Assembly (NCBI GenBank): GCA_911728435.2
Contig: OU452204.1
Span: 20,000,430 to 20,064,429 of the forward strand
Source of the DNA: Apoderus coryli
Taxonomy: Eukaryota; Arthropoda; Insecta; Coleoptera; Attelabidae
DNA: 64,000 nucleotides
Direction: 5' to 3'
In this document: positions 12,001 through 27,000 of the stretch, piece by piece
Layout: each line of letters begins with the position of its first letter
Position numbering within the stretch: the stretch's first letter is position 1
Translations under genes and position numbers: made by a program
The notes under the pieces: model-generated
Database searches by the model: none
What the model was told of the DNA's origin: nothing
Seen by the model: only the letters and a program-made list of their open reading frames with translations

Positions 12001-15000
12001 CAGTCTCAGATTCTTTATGAACTGGTGAGTAGAAAAACAAGTATTACTTTTAAAGCAGGTCACAGTCATCAATAATTTGAAGTAAAAACTGGTAATTACC
12101 TCCATCTAATACCTACATACTTTTGGTTGTTAATATAATTTATAGAGAGTAATGGCCTCAGAACTAAGCTCGGAGGAACACCACTTTTTTTTTTGAAATC
12201 ACACATGTTACTATCAAATTCTTCAACGTTTGTAGAAGCAAGCTATGAGATATGCAATCAAAAAATTGACTAAGGTCGCACAACGATAAGATCGTACGTT
12301 GCTTGTATTCCAAGTCATCAACTATACCCTCGATATTGCTGCTAACGACGTGTGTAGTAGAACAGTCTATCCTAAACACAAACTGGTCACCAAATAATTA
12401 GACTCAAAATACTGTGACAGCTGCTTGTTAATAAACACTTCAAGAACTTTTGCTAAAAAGAGTACGACAGAAACTGCACGTTAATTCCTAGAAAGCTTCA
12501 CAACTCTTCTTAAGAATCGGCAAAACTCTTGTTATTTTTAATGCCATCGTAATGTACGCGATTTTACAATAGCCCGAATGCTTTTCTGCAATATTCTCCT
12601 TAATTTCAACAATCCTAACAACATCTTTCTCCACCACAATTGGTGACAACCAAAAGGATAACGAAGACAGATGTTTTATGAGTTTTTTATTTTTATAAAA
12701 ATTTAATTCAAAATTCATCAGCGCCCATACATCATTTTGTTTAATTTTAGTTTGCACAGAGCGAGCTTTTCCATTCATCATTGCGCATCAGCGAATCGAT
12801 CGGCAATAACTCTGTGCGAGCTTTAAAGTAGAAGCCACAACAAAACATAAAAGAGCCACCGCCGAATCCATAATAACCAAATGCTAGTCGTTGCATTGAA
12901 GTAGTAAAACCATAGTTAATATTGAGAATTCCCACCTCGAGCTCTAACTACTGCTTGGATCCTTCTCAACATATTACCAATTAGAGAGATAATATATTCT
13001 CGAGACACAGCTTTTCATTCATATTGAGCTGCAGTACGAAATTCTTGTATTGGATATCTTTTTCGTATGTGCGTTTTGAGGAATTATCCTCGGTTTGATT
13101 CAAGTTTGGGCTATACGATAGTGAAGTTAATCTTTGAATCTGAATCTGCGCGTGGTCTCTATTATTGTGTAGCCACAACGACAACTTAAAAACAACAAAG
13201 CTGCTGACTCTGATGGCATAACTCCTGAGCTTTTTAAAGAAGGAGGACCTGTCATATTGCTCCTGCTCCCCCTAAAGCATTATCCCGCCCCTCCAAAACT
13301 CAGGGAATAAATTCATATTATTGTGTTAATTTGTTTAACCCATAAACATCGCGATCTTTACCACAAGTAATACCTTTGGCACTAGAAATAATAATCAAAT
13401 TGGGTAACACAACGGCGCGTCAACTTCAACTATGTCATTAATTCTAACAAAAATTTTATAGTGGCTCATGAGTGCAGCTTTGCTCTAAAAGCACACTTAC
13501 ACGCGCATCTTGATAATGGTAGGTGGTGTACGGAGTGAAGAGCTTTGTTTGTAAGCAATTATTTCTGTGTGAGAGACAAAACGAAATTAAGGTAGTGAAG
13601 TGGAAGTTAAAATAAAAATTTTACTCTGCGTACATTGATTTATGTTTTGGTATAGTGAAACAGTGCCATACCTTGATAATTCCCAAATGCTTAATAATAA
13701 TTGTTTTCAGACTTATAATTTGTTGCAGCACTTTTGTCGTGAATAGCCAGACTACGAGCTAAATTTTTTATATCAGAATACCCATTTTTAGACTAAGTAT
13801 TATTAGAGACTGAAAACATGACACAAGGTCAACAAAATAATTTTTTTTAACTCCGGGCTCCCAGCTAACCAATCAAACTTTTTGTAGCAATCATTATTAA
13901 AACCCCTAGTTTTTCCCGCGGTGCCAATATTTATTAAATATTTACTTAAATCTGGAATAGGACTCGCTAATTATTGAACGACGTATAGTTTATCGTCGTA
14001 TCGCTTTGAAAATGACCGCCGATATATTAAATAATTGACTATATCCCCAGAATTTCGCATTTCTAGGTCTACGTTTACTTGTACTACTGTCGGCGTTGGT
14101 GCACTACAGCCTGGACCTAGAACATCCATAATTTCCATACTATTAACCATTCACTATCACTACACTAGCACAAAAAATAAACTTCACTTTAAGAATCTTT
14201 ACAGGAAAAATTACTAAATACCTATTTATTTATTGTATTTATTCCCTGTCCCTAGTGTCCCTTAATTTATTACGATTATTATAAAGAAAAACCAGAAAGA
14301 AATAATGATAATTTACAAAATATGTAGGTACTACCTATAATAATATTATAATCAAAACATAAGAAAGCAAAAGAAAACAGAAAGATGAATTGAACAAAGA
14401 TCAAAGATAATGTATGATCAATAGGTCAAAACGAGAGAACGCTAAGTAGTAAATGAAGGGGTATAAGACAGACGTGGATGTTTTGTTTCAGTCACTCAAT
14501 TTGCTGTGTATCTAAAAACGCATGAAAAGGCACAGCCTCACTTTCCATCTTTGTTTCACACATTACTGTATTGCTGCAGTAATACCTACTATGCTAGACA
14601 GAATTGTGCAACTCCAATTGATATTAATGTGTTTCAAGTTTAACGTTGATAGAGTTAAATGGAATGTGTACTCTTATAATAAATACTTTCAAAATAAAAT
14701 AGGGACATGAATGCGATGAATGAATATGCAATTTATAGCAATACAATAGATTATCAACTAAACTCACATAAATTATTAAATTTAAAAAATCCCGATGGCA
14801 GCCAGTCGGAAAAGCAGATTTTTGATTTATACTTAGTCTACCACTGACACCCACTATTAATAAACAAATAATGGAATATTCTGACAGTCGCCAAATATAA
14901 TAAAGTGTCATATTGACAGTTATTTTAACTGAAATACCCATTATACTATAATACACACGGTCTTATTGTTATTTCACAGGTGTTTATTTGTCAAAATAAC

Positions 15001-18000
15001 AGGTATAGCGGGTGATGATATTTTTTTTATTTTTTGTTACTTTATATTGAGTTACATTTACTTAAATATGCCAGCGATGAAAAAACTCTCCAAATAAATA
15101 ATGTAGAGATTTAAGTGCTCTCTCATTTGATATGTAACATCGGTATTTTCTATTAACAACGAAAAAAATATGATTTTTTTAAAACTTTGACAGGCCGCCA
15201 TTCTGAAATTAGCTCTCCGATTTCAATCGCCAACGAACTCACGCGATTCCATGACCTAGCCGATTTTTTAACCAAATTTTGTTTCGATTGGTCAAAAAAT
15301 GCGGCCTAGAACGTGACGCAAAGTTTCTATATCCCATATATATATATATAAACTTTTGAACTGAGGTCATTTTTAGGATCCAGGGGTCATAAAATGAAGT
15401 ACTGCATAAAAATTTTTCAAAATTTCGGTTGTGTCGATCTCCTGAATAGTTAGATTTTTTTTAAAAATCTACTAAAAAAATCGTATACAACACATAAAAA
15501 TGTTAGCTGATCAGTTTCTATTTAATAGGAAAATCGGAGACTAATATTAATCAATGTGGTAGTAGATAACAATAATTAAACGTGGCAACTCGCCGTGCAT
15601 AGGGACTAGAGGCACTGCCTATGACTTTAAATTATTAAATTACGGCCAGTATGGATGTTTTTATTGACGTTGGCCTACTCTCGTTCTGCGTTCGCCGACG
15701 GGCAGGGCATTGTTGCCTTATTGGATAGCGAGCATTAAAAAGACGCACGATTTACATTTATTTTCATAATTTAAATCAAATCATCATGAGACCCTCTGGA
15801 CCGTCAATTTCAGATACTATAAAATGTTGTTTATCATTATAAATATATCAGTGACGATGAACGTTCAGTCGTTACGCCAGAAATCGTTGATAAAATCTAT
15901 GGAATGGTATTGGATCACGAAGTGCGCGAGCTGGCTGAGGCTGCAGGCATCTCAACTGATTCGGATGCATCACATTTTTCATGAATATTTGCATATAAAA
16001 AAGCTGTTCCCGCGATTGATGCCGCGATTGCTCACAACCGTGTGACCACTTCCAAGGAGTATTTGGGGATATTCAACCGCAATCAAAACGAGCTTTTGCG
16101 CCGTATCGTTACCGTATATGACCAAGCAACAATCGAAACAGTGGGTTTCTACGGGTGAACGTGCACCGAAGAAGGCGAAGATGGGGTTGTCGATCAACAA
16201 AGTCATATGATCATGGACGATTATTACCGGCGATTATTATTCAAAGCTGTTGAACAGATTTTCCACTGATGTAAAGCAGAAAAAAGTGAGGATGTACGGG
16301 TAGATATGTGTGTAGTCACCATAGCAAAAATTCATCAATTGGGCTAGGAACTGCTACCTCATCCACCATATTCTCCAGATGTAACCCACGCCGACTATTT
16401 TTCCAAACCTGAAGAAATTGACAGGTGGTAGGAGATTCGGGTTGAATGAGAAGATCATCGTTGAACCAAACGCTTATCTTGAGGGCCTTGGGGATTCTTA
16501 TTACATAGAGGAATAAAAAATTAGAAACACGTTCAACGGAACGTATCAAGCTAAAAGGATATTATGTAGAAAAATAAAATGATTTTTTGTCGAAAAAAAT
16601 TAAAAGTCACAGAATTATCAAACCACCATCTTATTAAAAAAAATACATATACAACAAAATGTACCGTTATTAAACACACAAGAAATGTTTTTTTAGTAAT
16701 GTAAAAACAAGCTCAAAAAATTATGCGATATGATATCTAGATCTCCATTTCACTTAACTAATTGGCAGACAAATAATATTATTTTTTACTTGAAGGGGAC
16801 ATGTTTCACAAATATAACATTTTTTTCGAGCCCACAAGCACAATCTAAATATGTAATTTCACAGAATCAAAACGTACACCGAAAAGCAAACTTCGTTATG
16901 AATAAAAAAATATAAAATTACTTATAAATTAATGCATTTACAATTGAAATGTTCATTCATTTCATTTGTAAATCTTCAAACCGGCATATCGTTGTTGTGG
17001 GCTCTTACCAGATCGTTGTGCTTTTATTTGATTGAATTTAAAATGAGAAAAAGAAGAAAACACAAAACAAAAATTATTGACAAATTTTCCAGTATTTAAC
17101 TATAATTTGTTAATGTAACTAACTTAATTTAATTCCAACAAAGTGATGTGTATAGGCGTTTAATAATAATAATAATAGTAATAAACAGTTTATTTGCACT
17201 CATATACAAAGAAAAATTTACAATGCATAACGTGTAAACATAATAAAGACGCAATCACAATTACAATATAGCAACCGCAATCATAACTACAAGAAGCCAA
17301 AAAAGAACTGCAAAAGGGGTTAGAGGGCAGTAAAACTGATTTTGATATTCTAACCCGGAAAAATTCACACTTTATACTACTACATCTATAACAGTTCCCG
17401 AAAACTTACAATTAACTAAATCAATTTGAACTGCAATGAATACAAAGAAAGAAAAACAACAAAATTAAAATAAAATTAAATTTGAAATCATAACCACTAC
17501 ACAATATGAAAATTAAATAGTTTCCTTCTAAGAAGTACACGAAACGTTGTTATTTTATAAGTCTTAAAATTGTGAAGAATTCCATTGTAGATGCTATAGA
17601 CGCTATAGGTTTAAATCAATGTAAAACTACAAATGTTTAAGAGAGAGTTGTTCCTTAAGCCACTGATAATCGACGTGTAGCCCGAAACATGTCTGGCAGA
17701 TAAAACAAGGTTTTAACGTATATATATAGATCATTTTGTGGAGTAGACGTCGTTTTATTCAAATTAAACACAGTTTTCTTTGAAGAATTGACCAATATTC
17801 GAGTCATGTAAATTTCTAGCTTAAGGATGAAAACTTTTCAAACGTCTCTTTGAGAAATTGACAGATATATTGATAGTAACCTATATTTGTCCTGCAATGA
17901 AGCCTACTGCAGTATTCGTCGTTTTAACCCATTAGTTAAAGTTGCTTGAAATTTCCCTTGATGCATTTTTAAAAGTCGTAAATTGAAACACGTTCACGTA

Positions 18001-21000
18001 AAAGCAGAACTTTTTAAGGATCTAAATTGTTTAGTATCTCATCAATAATGCTGTCATTTTTTTCATTGGAATAAAATGCATATTTAATTTCAAAAGTGGA
18101 ACACGTGGTAAAAAAATATCCATAAAGTGTAAAAAGTTTCATTTTATGTTTATTGATTTCCCTATACCTAATAATTTGAAAAGTATACAGAGCGGTTTTA
18201 CCCAAATTGCTATTATAAGGAATTTAGAAGAGAGGGGATTAGTTGTAGATCTCAATTCGGCTCTAGACCTATTCATGCCAAAGAGTTTGGCACTATATTC
18301 ACGGAGGCAGTAAAGTCTGGAAACCTCGAAATAAATGCCCCATCAGGAATACATAAGTAAAGAGTTTTAATCAATGATATATCATATGTTGTCTATTGAC
18401 ATTTCTGGCAATTTTGAGTTTAATGAAATATCTTTTATTGAGATGAGAGATATAATAAACTCTTTTAAAAATAAACTCCATTTTTGAGTTGAATATCGTA
18501 ATCATTAAATATATTAAGGATATAATAATTATACCATTGACAATATTGATTAATTTGGCGATCTCATCCGGTATGTTTCCGAGTTGTCTGAAATTAAGCA
18601 AAATTAAACCGTTATTCAAAAAAGGATCTCCAGATGAATTGAACAACTATCGCCCTATTTCTATAGTGCCTGTTCTAGGCAAAATTTTTGAAAAGATACT
18701 CTTTAAACAATTAGCCAACTATTTTGAAAGAAATAATTTATTTTCTCCGAAGCAATTTGGATTTAGACCGAAACTTAACACCGTTTCAGCTATAGAAAAC
18801 TTTATAAATAGCGTTATAACCGCTTTTGAGAGTAGAAGGCTTGTGGGGGCTTCTTTTCTTGATTTAACAAAGGCGTTTGATTGCGTCTCACACGATATCT
18901 TGTTGGGTAAACTGGAGCGATACGGTATGAGAGCGAATTCGATTCGTTTGCTGAGTTCCTATCTCACTGGTAGGAATGTTGTAACGATGTTTGAGTCAAA
19001 GTCTTCTCAGCCCTTGTTGAGGTCTTGTGGAGTCCCACAGGGCTCGGTTCTCAGACCTCTATTGTTTTTGATTTTCATTAATGATTTACCGCTACATCTG
19101 CCATGCTCTAACCTGTCATTGTTTGCAGACGATTCAACTATTGTCGATGTTGAACTGTCGAGTGATGTTCTAGCCTCAAGTATGATTAATTCACAATCGA
19201 GGGCTGCTGACTGGTTTACAGCTAACAGACTCTGTATGAATGCCAATAAAACCGCTACTAAAATATTTACATTACGTGAGACGGATATTGCTGTTTCTGA
19301 TGGTCTGGTAAAGTTCTTGGGTGTCACTTTGGACCAAAAGCTAACCTGGGCGGGTCATGTCGAGGTTACCATTGCCAAGTTGTCTAAGGTTGTGTTCATG
19401 TTGCGAAGCTTGAAGGGTGAAGTCTCTTTTAATGTTTTGAAATCAGCATATTATGGCCTTTTTCACAGTGTGGCTTCATATGCTTTGTCAATTTGGGGAC
19501 ACTCTTGTCATGCTAGTCGGGTATTCGCAATCCAAAGACGAGTGGTTCGAATAATAACAGATTTAAATTTTAGAGAGGATGTCAGACCTAAATTTATAGA
19601 ATGTAAAATAATTACACTCCCATGTCTCTATATCTACAATTCAATTATGTATGTGAAAAATAATTACAATCTGTACATAAGGCATGATGAAGTTCACAAC
19701 CACAATACCAGAAACAAAAATTACATTCTTCCTGAATATATGAGGTTGGGCAGAAGCAGAAATTCTGTGAATTATTATGGTCCCACATGCTATAATCATT
19801 TGCCAGATAGTTTGAAAACACTGAGCCTTGCAATGTTCAAAAATAGATTAAAAAACTGTTTAATTGACCAGGGTTTTTACTCCATTGATGAATTCCTCAG
19901 CACTGACTTTCTGTTTTGATTAAGTTATATACATTTCTATGTTTTTATGTTGTGTTATGTAATATTTTAGTATTTGGTATGACTTGTGTAAACCTTTTTT
20001 GGTAATGACATGTAATGGAAAAAAGAAAAGAAAAAAAAAAGAAACTCCAACGGTCTGTTTAGCCATCTTATAGGGTTCACAGCAGAAATCCCTGAGTAGG
20101 AGTAATTCGTACCGTCAGCGAGACTCATTTTGAACCTACCTATCTTCCTAACGCTGGGGGTTGGTGAAAAATCGGATTAGAAATGTTGTGAATGAACGAT
20201 ACCGTATTATATTGCGCAATATCCGATATATAAACAACGATTGAATATTCTGGAATAGATTATACTAAAAAAACATTGGAATTTTCGAATGCAAACATCA
20301 ATTTTATATGTAATAAAATTCCCTGCAACATTTACCTCATTAAATATTAGTTATTTAGATAAAGGGAAAATCAGAGGGTGGGGTAATTTGAAAACACGCT
20401 ATGGGGTAAACAAAGCATTCAAAAAATAAATACTATTTAGTGGTTTTGTTTACTTTCATAATCAGTTTCAATGAAAATCCATAAATTAAAAATGTTGTAT
20501 GTTAATTATGTTTGTTTATCTGGAAATATATTGTTTGTATAAAGCGCTAAATAATAAAATGTTATCCAGTAAATTGAAACGCGTTTAAGTCCATTTCTTT
20601 TTTAGGTAATTATTTTGCGGAAATCCGAGAAATACGACACTTTATAACACGAATAGAAAAAACGTGAAAGTATCTTCCAAATCCTCTTATCGTAAATTAG
20701 GGGAATTTATTTTCCTTATTCGAGAGAAGCACAATGGCTTCCTATCAATATTAAAACGATCGTCTTTCAGTGTACGTAAAACCTGCATCTGTCAAATGAT
20801 TGGGGAGCATTCCCACTGTAAATAACTTTCGATTGAGATTTTTTATGAGATAATACAATTGCTAAATTTAATAAAATCTTTGGTGCTTCAGTGTTTTCCT
20901 GAATTAAGATTTGTAAGTTCTTGGGTATACCCAAATTCCATAGTAGTATGGGAAAGTGTTCCTTTTCCTGCTAAGTACACCATATACTAATCCTGGACAA

Positions 21001-24000
21001 TGGAAAATTCGCATGGAACGTTATTAGTAGAGAACTCACCCTCCTTCTCTCCCTCTGCAACGTGTATATTGTATAGGTGATAATAACAAAATCTTCATCC
21101 TGTATAGCCCAATGGAAACTACAACAAAGCGAAATTAATAACGTTGACTAAAAGTCTTACACAACACCCCATTTACAATGCTGTTATTGAATCTAAAACT
21201 TAAGACAAAAAATGCAGTGAACCGTATTTTCAAATTTATCTTAAATAGCTATAACACAAAAGTTTAAAATCTAATTTAAGAAGCTTTAAGGAAAGTCTTT
21301 TTGTGTTTATACTTTTATATATATATATATCAGACAGAAAATACGTGCTTTTCTTCAAGAAATTTTTCATCCGTCTTTTTTAAATTAAATTTTACATTAC
21401 TCTAAGTTAATAATGTAGCTGTTTTTTTTTGCTTTGTTTTACAATTTCTTAGAAGTTTTCCATATTTTTTTTTGTGAGAGCTTCAAATATAAATTAAAAG
21501 CTAAAAGTGAAACAGCGACAGAATAGAGAAATCATGCACAATGTGCGACAGTTGCTGTAAAAGTTTACACAATGGATCTATTTTTCCTGGCAACTCTCAC
21601 ATGCGTGTTATTAATAATTGAGCGGTAACGCATTATTAAATCCCAAATAACACTGAAGTTAAACTGACCACAGAGTCACAGAGTTTCATTCATATCTTTT
21701 CATGATTTAAAACCCTTTCTCGAATAGATAATAAATTCATTCATTCACAGTTTTTATCTGCTCGCGAAATATTCAATTTATTCAAAAATGATGTACGTGC
21801 GTTACCCCAGTTTGCATCGATCCAAAAATAAATTATAACAACTACAGTCGACAAGCTATCACCCCTCGAGCTGAATTTTACTACGGTAATCCATTTTTCG
21901 CTAATATTTTCACATATTTTCTATCGTTGTATACAGGGGCTCTGTGGGATGACTGTCACCACCAATCCTATCAACGAAAACAATCGGTAACCTAAAAAGT
22001 TACCTATATCAAAGATTTGTATCCATTAATCTTTGCCTATATTATATGGATGTTAGACAGGGATGTGTCCTGTCCTCTCTCCTCTGGAGAATGTGAAAGA
22101 GGGCATAAAAGTCAACGGCACCCTTATTAACAATAATAATACACACTGTGTTGTTTATTTGATAAGGTTATGTGTGAAATATAATTTCTGGAAAATGGCG
22201 GCCACGACTCCGCTGTAGATGCCGTATCCTCTTGGACCAATTTTGGATCTTCGCATAAATGGGGTACAATTTGTCACCGCCGCAACAGATAATGATCCCC
22301 CGAAAAACTTCTCATTCAACAAAATTATCATTTAGCATGTTGTATGGCACATAGCCTCGTCCTGTTGAAAACAGAGGTTTGTAATATATGGCATCCATCC
22401 TAGGACACAAAATGTTTGTTATCATGGTAAGATATCAATCGCCATTGATCGTCCACGAAGAAATAAGGGCCAAGAGGCTAAGAGCTGTTTTCATGCATTG
22501 CTAGATGAAAGGATTTCGATTTGTCTGCGAGAATTATTTAATATTATTTTTAGTAAATAGTTGGGCTCGCTCTGACACGTTGAGCTTCTTGTTTCCCATT
22601 TATATACGATGTACCTATGCAATAATTTTATTAAAATTCGTGTGGCGTACGGGCAAGACAAACTATACTAAGTTCGGTCTCTATAAAAAAAGGTGTAGAA
22701 AGGGTAAACAAGGAACAGAATCAACCAGATCACCCGAGCCCGCATTTAAGCCTCAGCAGTGTAGAATTGAGCTTGATCACTGAGTATGATTTTATGTTCA
22801 AGAGCCGGGTCAGATGCCAATTGCTCTAAAGTTCAATCAGTAAACACACTCGCTGTCTGGGGTCGTTGAACTTTAGTCTTGAGTTATTATTATTATTATT
22901 TTTATTATTAGTCGTAAAACAGTAAACGGTAAAACCGATGAAACTGTTGCTCAGTTCCTAATTTGAGGTTTTTGAACTATTGATGTCATCCTCACTAATC
23001 TTCTATAGCGAGTAGTGGACCAACTGATCGCCATGGTCCTCCATGAAATTGTCCAGCCTGTTCTTAAAGCTGTCAACCGTTTGCGTCATTACCACCTCTT
23101 CAGGTAATGAATTCCATGCATATACAACTCTGTTTGTTATAAAATTTTTCCGAGAAAGTCTAGCACATCTCTCCTTGGCAAGTTTCTTACTATTGCCACG
23201 CAGATTAGGATTTCTAGCAGGATGAAATACATCGAGATTCACCGAGTAGTAGCCACTAAGTATCTTGTATGTTTGAATTAGATTGCCTCGTTGTCGTCGA
23301 TCATAAAGCCATGTCAAATTTAAAAGCCTCAATCGCTCCTCATATGGTATATGGCTAAGTGCATGAGGTAGCTTAGTGAATCTCCTCTGAACCCTTTCCA
23401 ATGCCTCTATGTCCTTAATGAAGTAGGGGGACCAAACGCTGTTGGCATATTCCAATAGTGGTCTGACATACGATTTATACAATTGCAATATTAGAGAGTT
23501 TGATCTCGATTTGAAAGCTCTCTGTATCAGATACCACAGTCTATTAGCTTTCTTCACTATGGCGGAAATATGGGCCACCCACGTCAAATCCACTGTTACT
23601 ATGACACCAAGATCCTTCTGCTGATTTACAGATTTAACGGCATTTCTATTGATGAAATATGGAGTCCTGGGATTATTAGCTCCGATGTGTAGTACCTGAT
23701 ACTTCTCCAAATTCATCAACCAAACCGCCGACCAGGACACTACCCCATCAATGTCTATCTGGAATTTATTATCGTCTCGCAGTGGGTTACAAAAGAATTT
23801 GGTGTCATCAGCAAAGAAGCTCATGTTTGACGTGATGGTTCTTGTTAAGTCTGATATATATGCCAGAAAAAGCAATAGCCCCAGTTATGATATGGATGAA
23901 GGCATAAATCTGGATGCTTTACTGCCAAGTTGACGTCGTAGAAAAACCAATAAGCTCATGCGCACGGCGCGAAAAGGGCTGTCTAGGGTTTTCTATCACA

Positions 24001-27000
24001 CTTTCTCGAACAGCAACAACCTCGCGTTTCTTTCATGTATAGGCATAGCTTCATTCGTCGTTGAGCCGATTCTCTCCAATTTTTGAATTAAACGAACGAA
24101 TTTTCGACTAACGGACGTTTTTGAGACCAGAAGAGGGATTTTGGTTGTAAACTTTAACAATTTCAACGCGTTGGTCAATCGTGTAGCGTTATACGTTTAA
24201 ATACTACGATTTATTCAGTAGAAAAATGTAAAATTGTCAATATTTTAAAAACTATAACTTTTTGGAAAAGACATCCTTTCATAAACCTGTCCGTTGATGC
24301 AAAAAAAATAAAAAATAAATTTTGACACTTTTTTCACTTTTATTTTATATATATTTTTTTGAAATACCCTGTATTAATATTTATTAGAGAAATATCCATA
24401 GGCGCCGAAAGTAGCTTTATAGCTACTATGATATACCAACAAATTAAATTATTAAAGCTTCCATATAATAAAAAAATAATAATCTGCAAACGTCATTTTT
24501 GACATAAAAGTTAGAATTACAAGTAGAATCAAAAAAAATATATAATTTTATAGGGTTGCATTTAAAATAAGGAAGTTGACACCCACTTCCAGTATAACTG
24601 GAAGTACGAGATTCTGGAAAACATTTTAGCCGAATTGGCCCAGTCGACCTAAGATTGTTTCACAGTGTAGTTTCTCCATAATCGATCGAAACCTTCCCAG
24701 TGGGACACCCGGTATATTTTTGTGTACTATCTGTCGAGTGGTGCAGCTTTTCCATAATATATAGAAGCACATGTTATCTTGAACAGAAATTGCAACTTTG
24801 TGTACATAAATTTCCAGATAGGAATAGAACGACGACGTTTGCAGTTTTCTGTATTATCGTATTTTTCCGACGAAAAAAATTTAAATCATAAAATATAAAT
24901 ACATGTGTGTTATTGATACTTCTTTCTATTTCATCCTAGTCAATCGGCAAATATTTATCTGCAAATATCAACTAAATTGATTTCTAAGCCTCAGGACATT
25001 ATCTATGCGTCTTGCTGATGTCTATGAGTACTTCAGAATACTACAGACAGTATGGTTAAAAAATATTCATAAATTTGAACAATTCGTTTCAACAAAAAGC
25101 TCCAAATTGTATAATATCAAGACTCCGTCGGCCAGTCTTTATTACCTGACCCAGAAAAAGTTGGTCTCTCTTGCAATCCCAATTTCGTTCTTCAGAATCG
25201 GTTACAACCAACGAAATCCGTTTTGAAGCTGCTGAAGCTCCAAAATATCACAGAGGAATTGCTAATTGTCAAGCACTAAAATCTTTAAAAATAATTTCCC
25301 AGTTTGAGAATATTTTATTAGTCGTAAACCAAATATGTGGTTAGGATATTCATTCAGTAGAAGATCGAAAAGTTGCGATGAAATAGTTTTTGGAATCTCA
25401 AGATGAAATGTGATGAAACAAAGAAAACTTAAATCTGATGAAACGAAACTAAGTACACTTTCTGATGCTGAAAAGGAAGACAAACAAGAAAGACTTGAGA
25501 TAGAGAGAAACACTTGACACAAGCTTCACGAAACTGGAAGCAAACAAAGAGGAAACCTTAGCTAGAAATAAATAAACTGTTGCCTTCGAGGCACGAATAG
25601 GTACTATTCATTTAGTTTTATATTATAGATATACTCATTTGGTTCTGCTAGATATATTTTGTACTCGAATAAAATAAAAGTTTAATAAAAAACAAGGTTT
25701 TGTTAACTGCAATAAAATTGGCTTTAATTAAGATGTTGTTTAATCCAACACAAATATAGGAGTAAGTCGTTATTTATCTTCGAAATTTTACCCAATTCTG
25801 TTATGATTTTGCTAGAAGGGTAGTTCATCTAAAAATACTTATAAAATTTAGTGAATAATGCAAGGTTTGATACCATTGGCCTTTAGGTGCCGGCGAATTT
25901 TCATTTTTATTAAAAAATGTAAGGATAAAGTGTCTTCTTCATTTAGGGTTCTTTCTAATAGCTCAAAGGTAGAGCTGTTGTTTTTCCAAACTTTTTTTGG
26001 TGGTCCTGATTCGAATTTGGTATATTTCCTTAATAAAACTCAAAATTAATTAGATATCCATATTTTATAGCCGAATCGGATGGGTTTTCCACGAATATAT
26101 TGCTACTTTCCATGTCTTTCCAAATATTTTCTATCATATGACATATTATGTTCTGGCAAATAATTTTTTTAAATGATCTTCTTTATTTTGTCGGTCAGAG
26201 GTCTAAGCTTGGTCATTCTATTGGTTAGGTACAAATTGGGGTTGTCTGCGCAATGCAAAACCTCATGATCTGAATGACGCGCATTGCGTTATAATCAGCA
26301 GTATTTTGCAAATCATCTCCAGAGTCCCAATAGCTCTTTTTTGACGGTTTATTATCATATTTGATACAATAAGAATTGCTAAGCATCCAAACAGTGCATA
26401 TTTATAATTTTCTTCTAAGAGCAATTAACATGGCTCTATATCTACAAAAATCTACCTTAGGAAATATTTTAGGTGCTGGATCAGTCAGGTCGTTATTTGC
26501 ACAACACGAGATGCGTTTTGCGTTATAGGGATGACAAACCTGGCTAAAGGCAGATCATCTTCTTCATCACAGTCTTGGTTTGGATGGTCATTCTTCTCAC
26601 ATTGGGTAAAATTTTCCTCAATTTCCTCATCACAAAATCACCTCCTGCTCTGCGGAACCATTTCTGCAGATGCTGCTAGTTCCCGACCAGTCAGCTTATC
26701 GATTTTCAATTTTTTTCTCATTTTTTTTTTTAGTTGCAGAGGTGGTCAAAACTATAAAAACGCAAATTTTTAGTAGAATCCATTGCCGTGTTAAATTTAT
26801 TGTTATAAAGAATGCATAAAACAGGATATTATATTGCAAGTTGTGATTTTAATGAAGTACCCTGTATATTTTTTAAATTAGTTAATAATCCTCGATTTTT
26901 TTATTGTAAAAGCATATTAGGCTATATTCTTACATAAAAAATAATTCAAAATTCGCCTGCACTTAAAGATCAATGGCACTCAGAGTTAAATAAATAATTC

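Noticed and set aside
19007..19327. 106-codon minus-strand frame
   Set aside because: Antisense shadow of the open LINE reverse transcriptase at 18489-19919.
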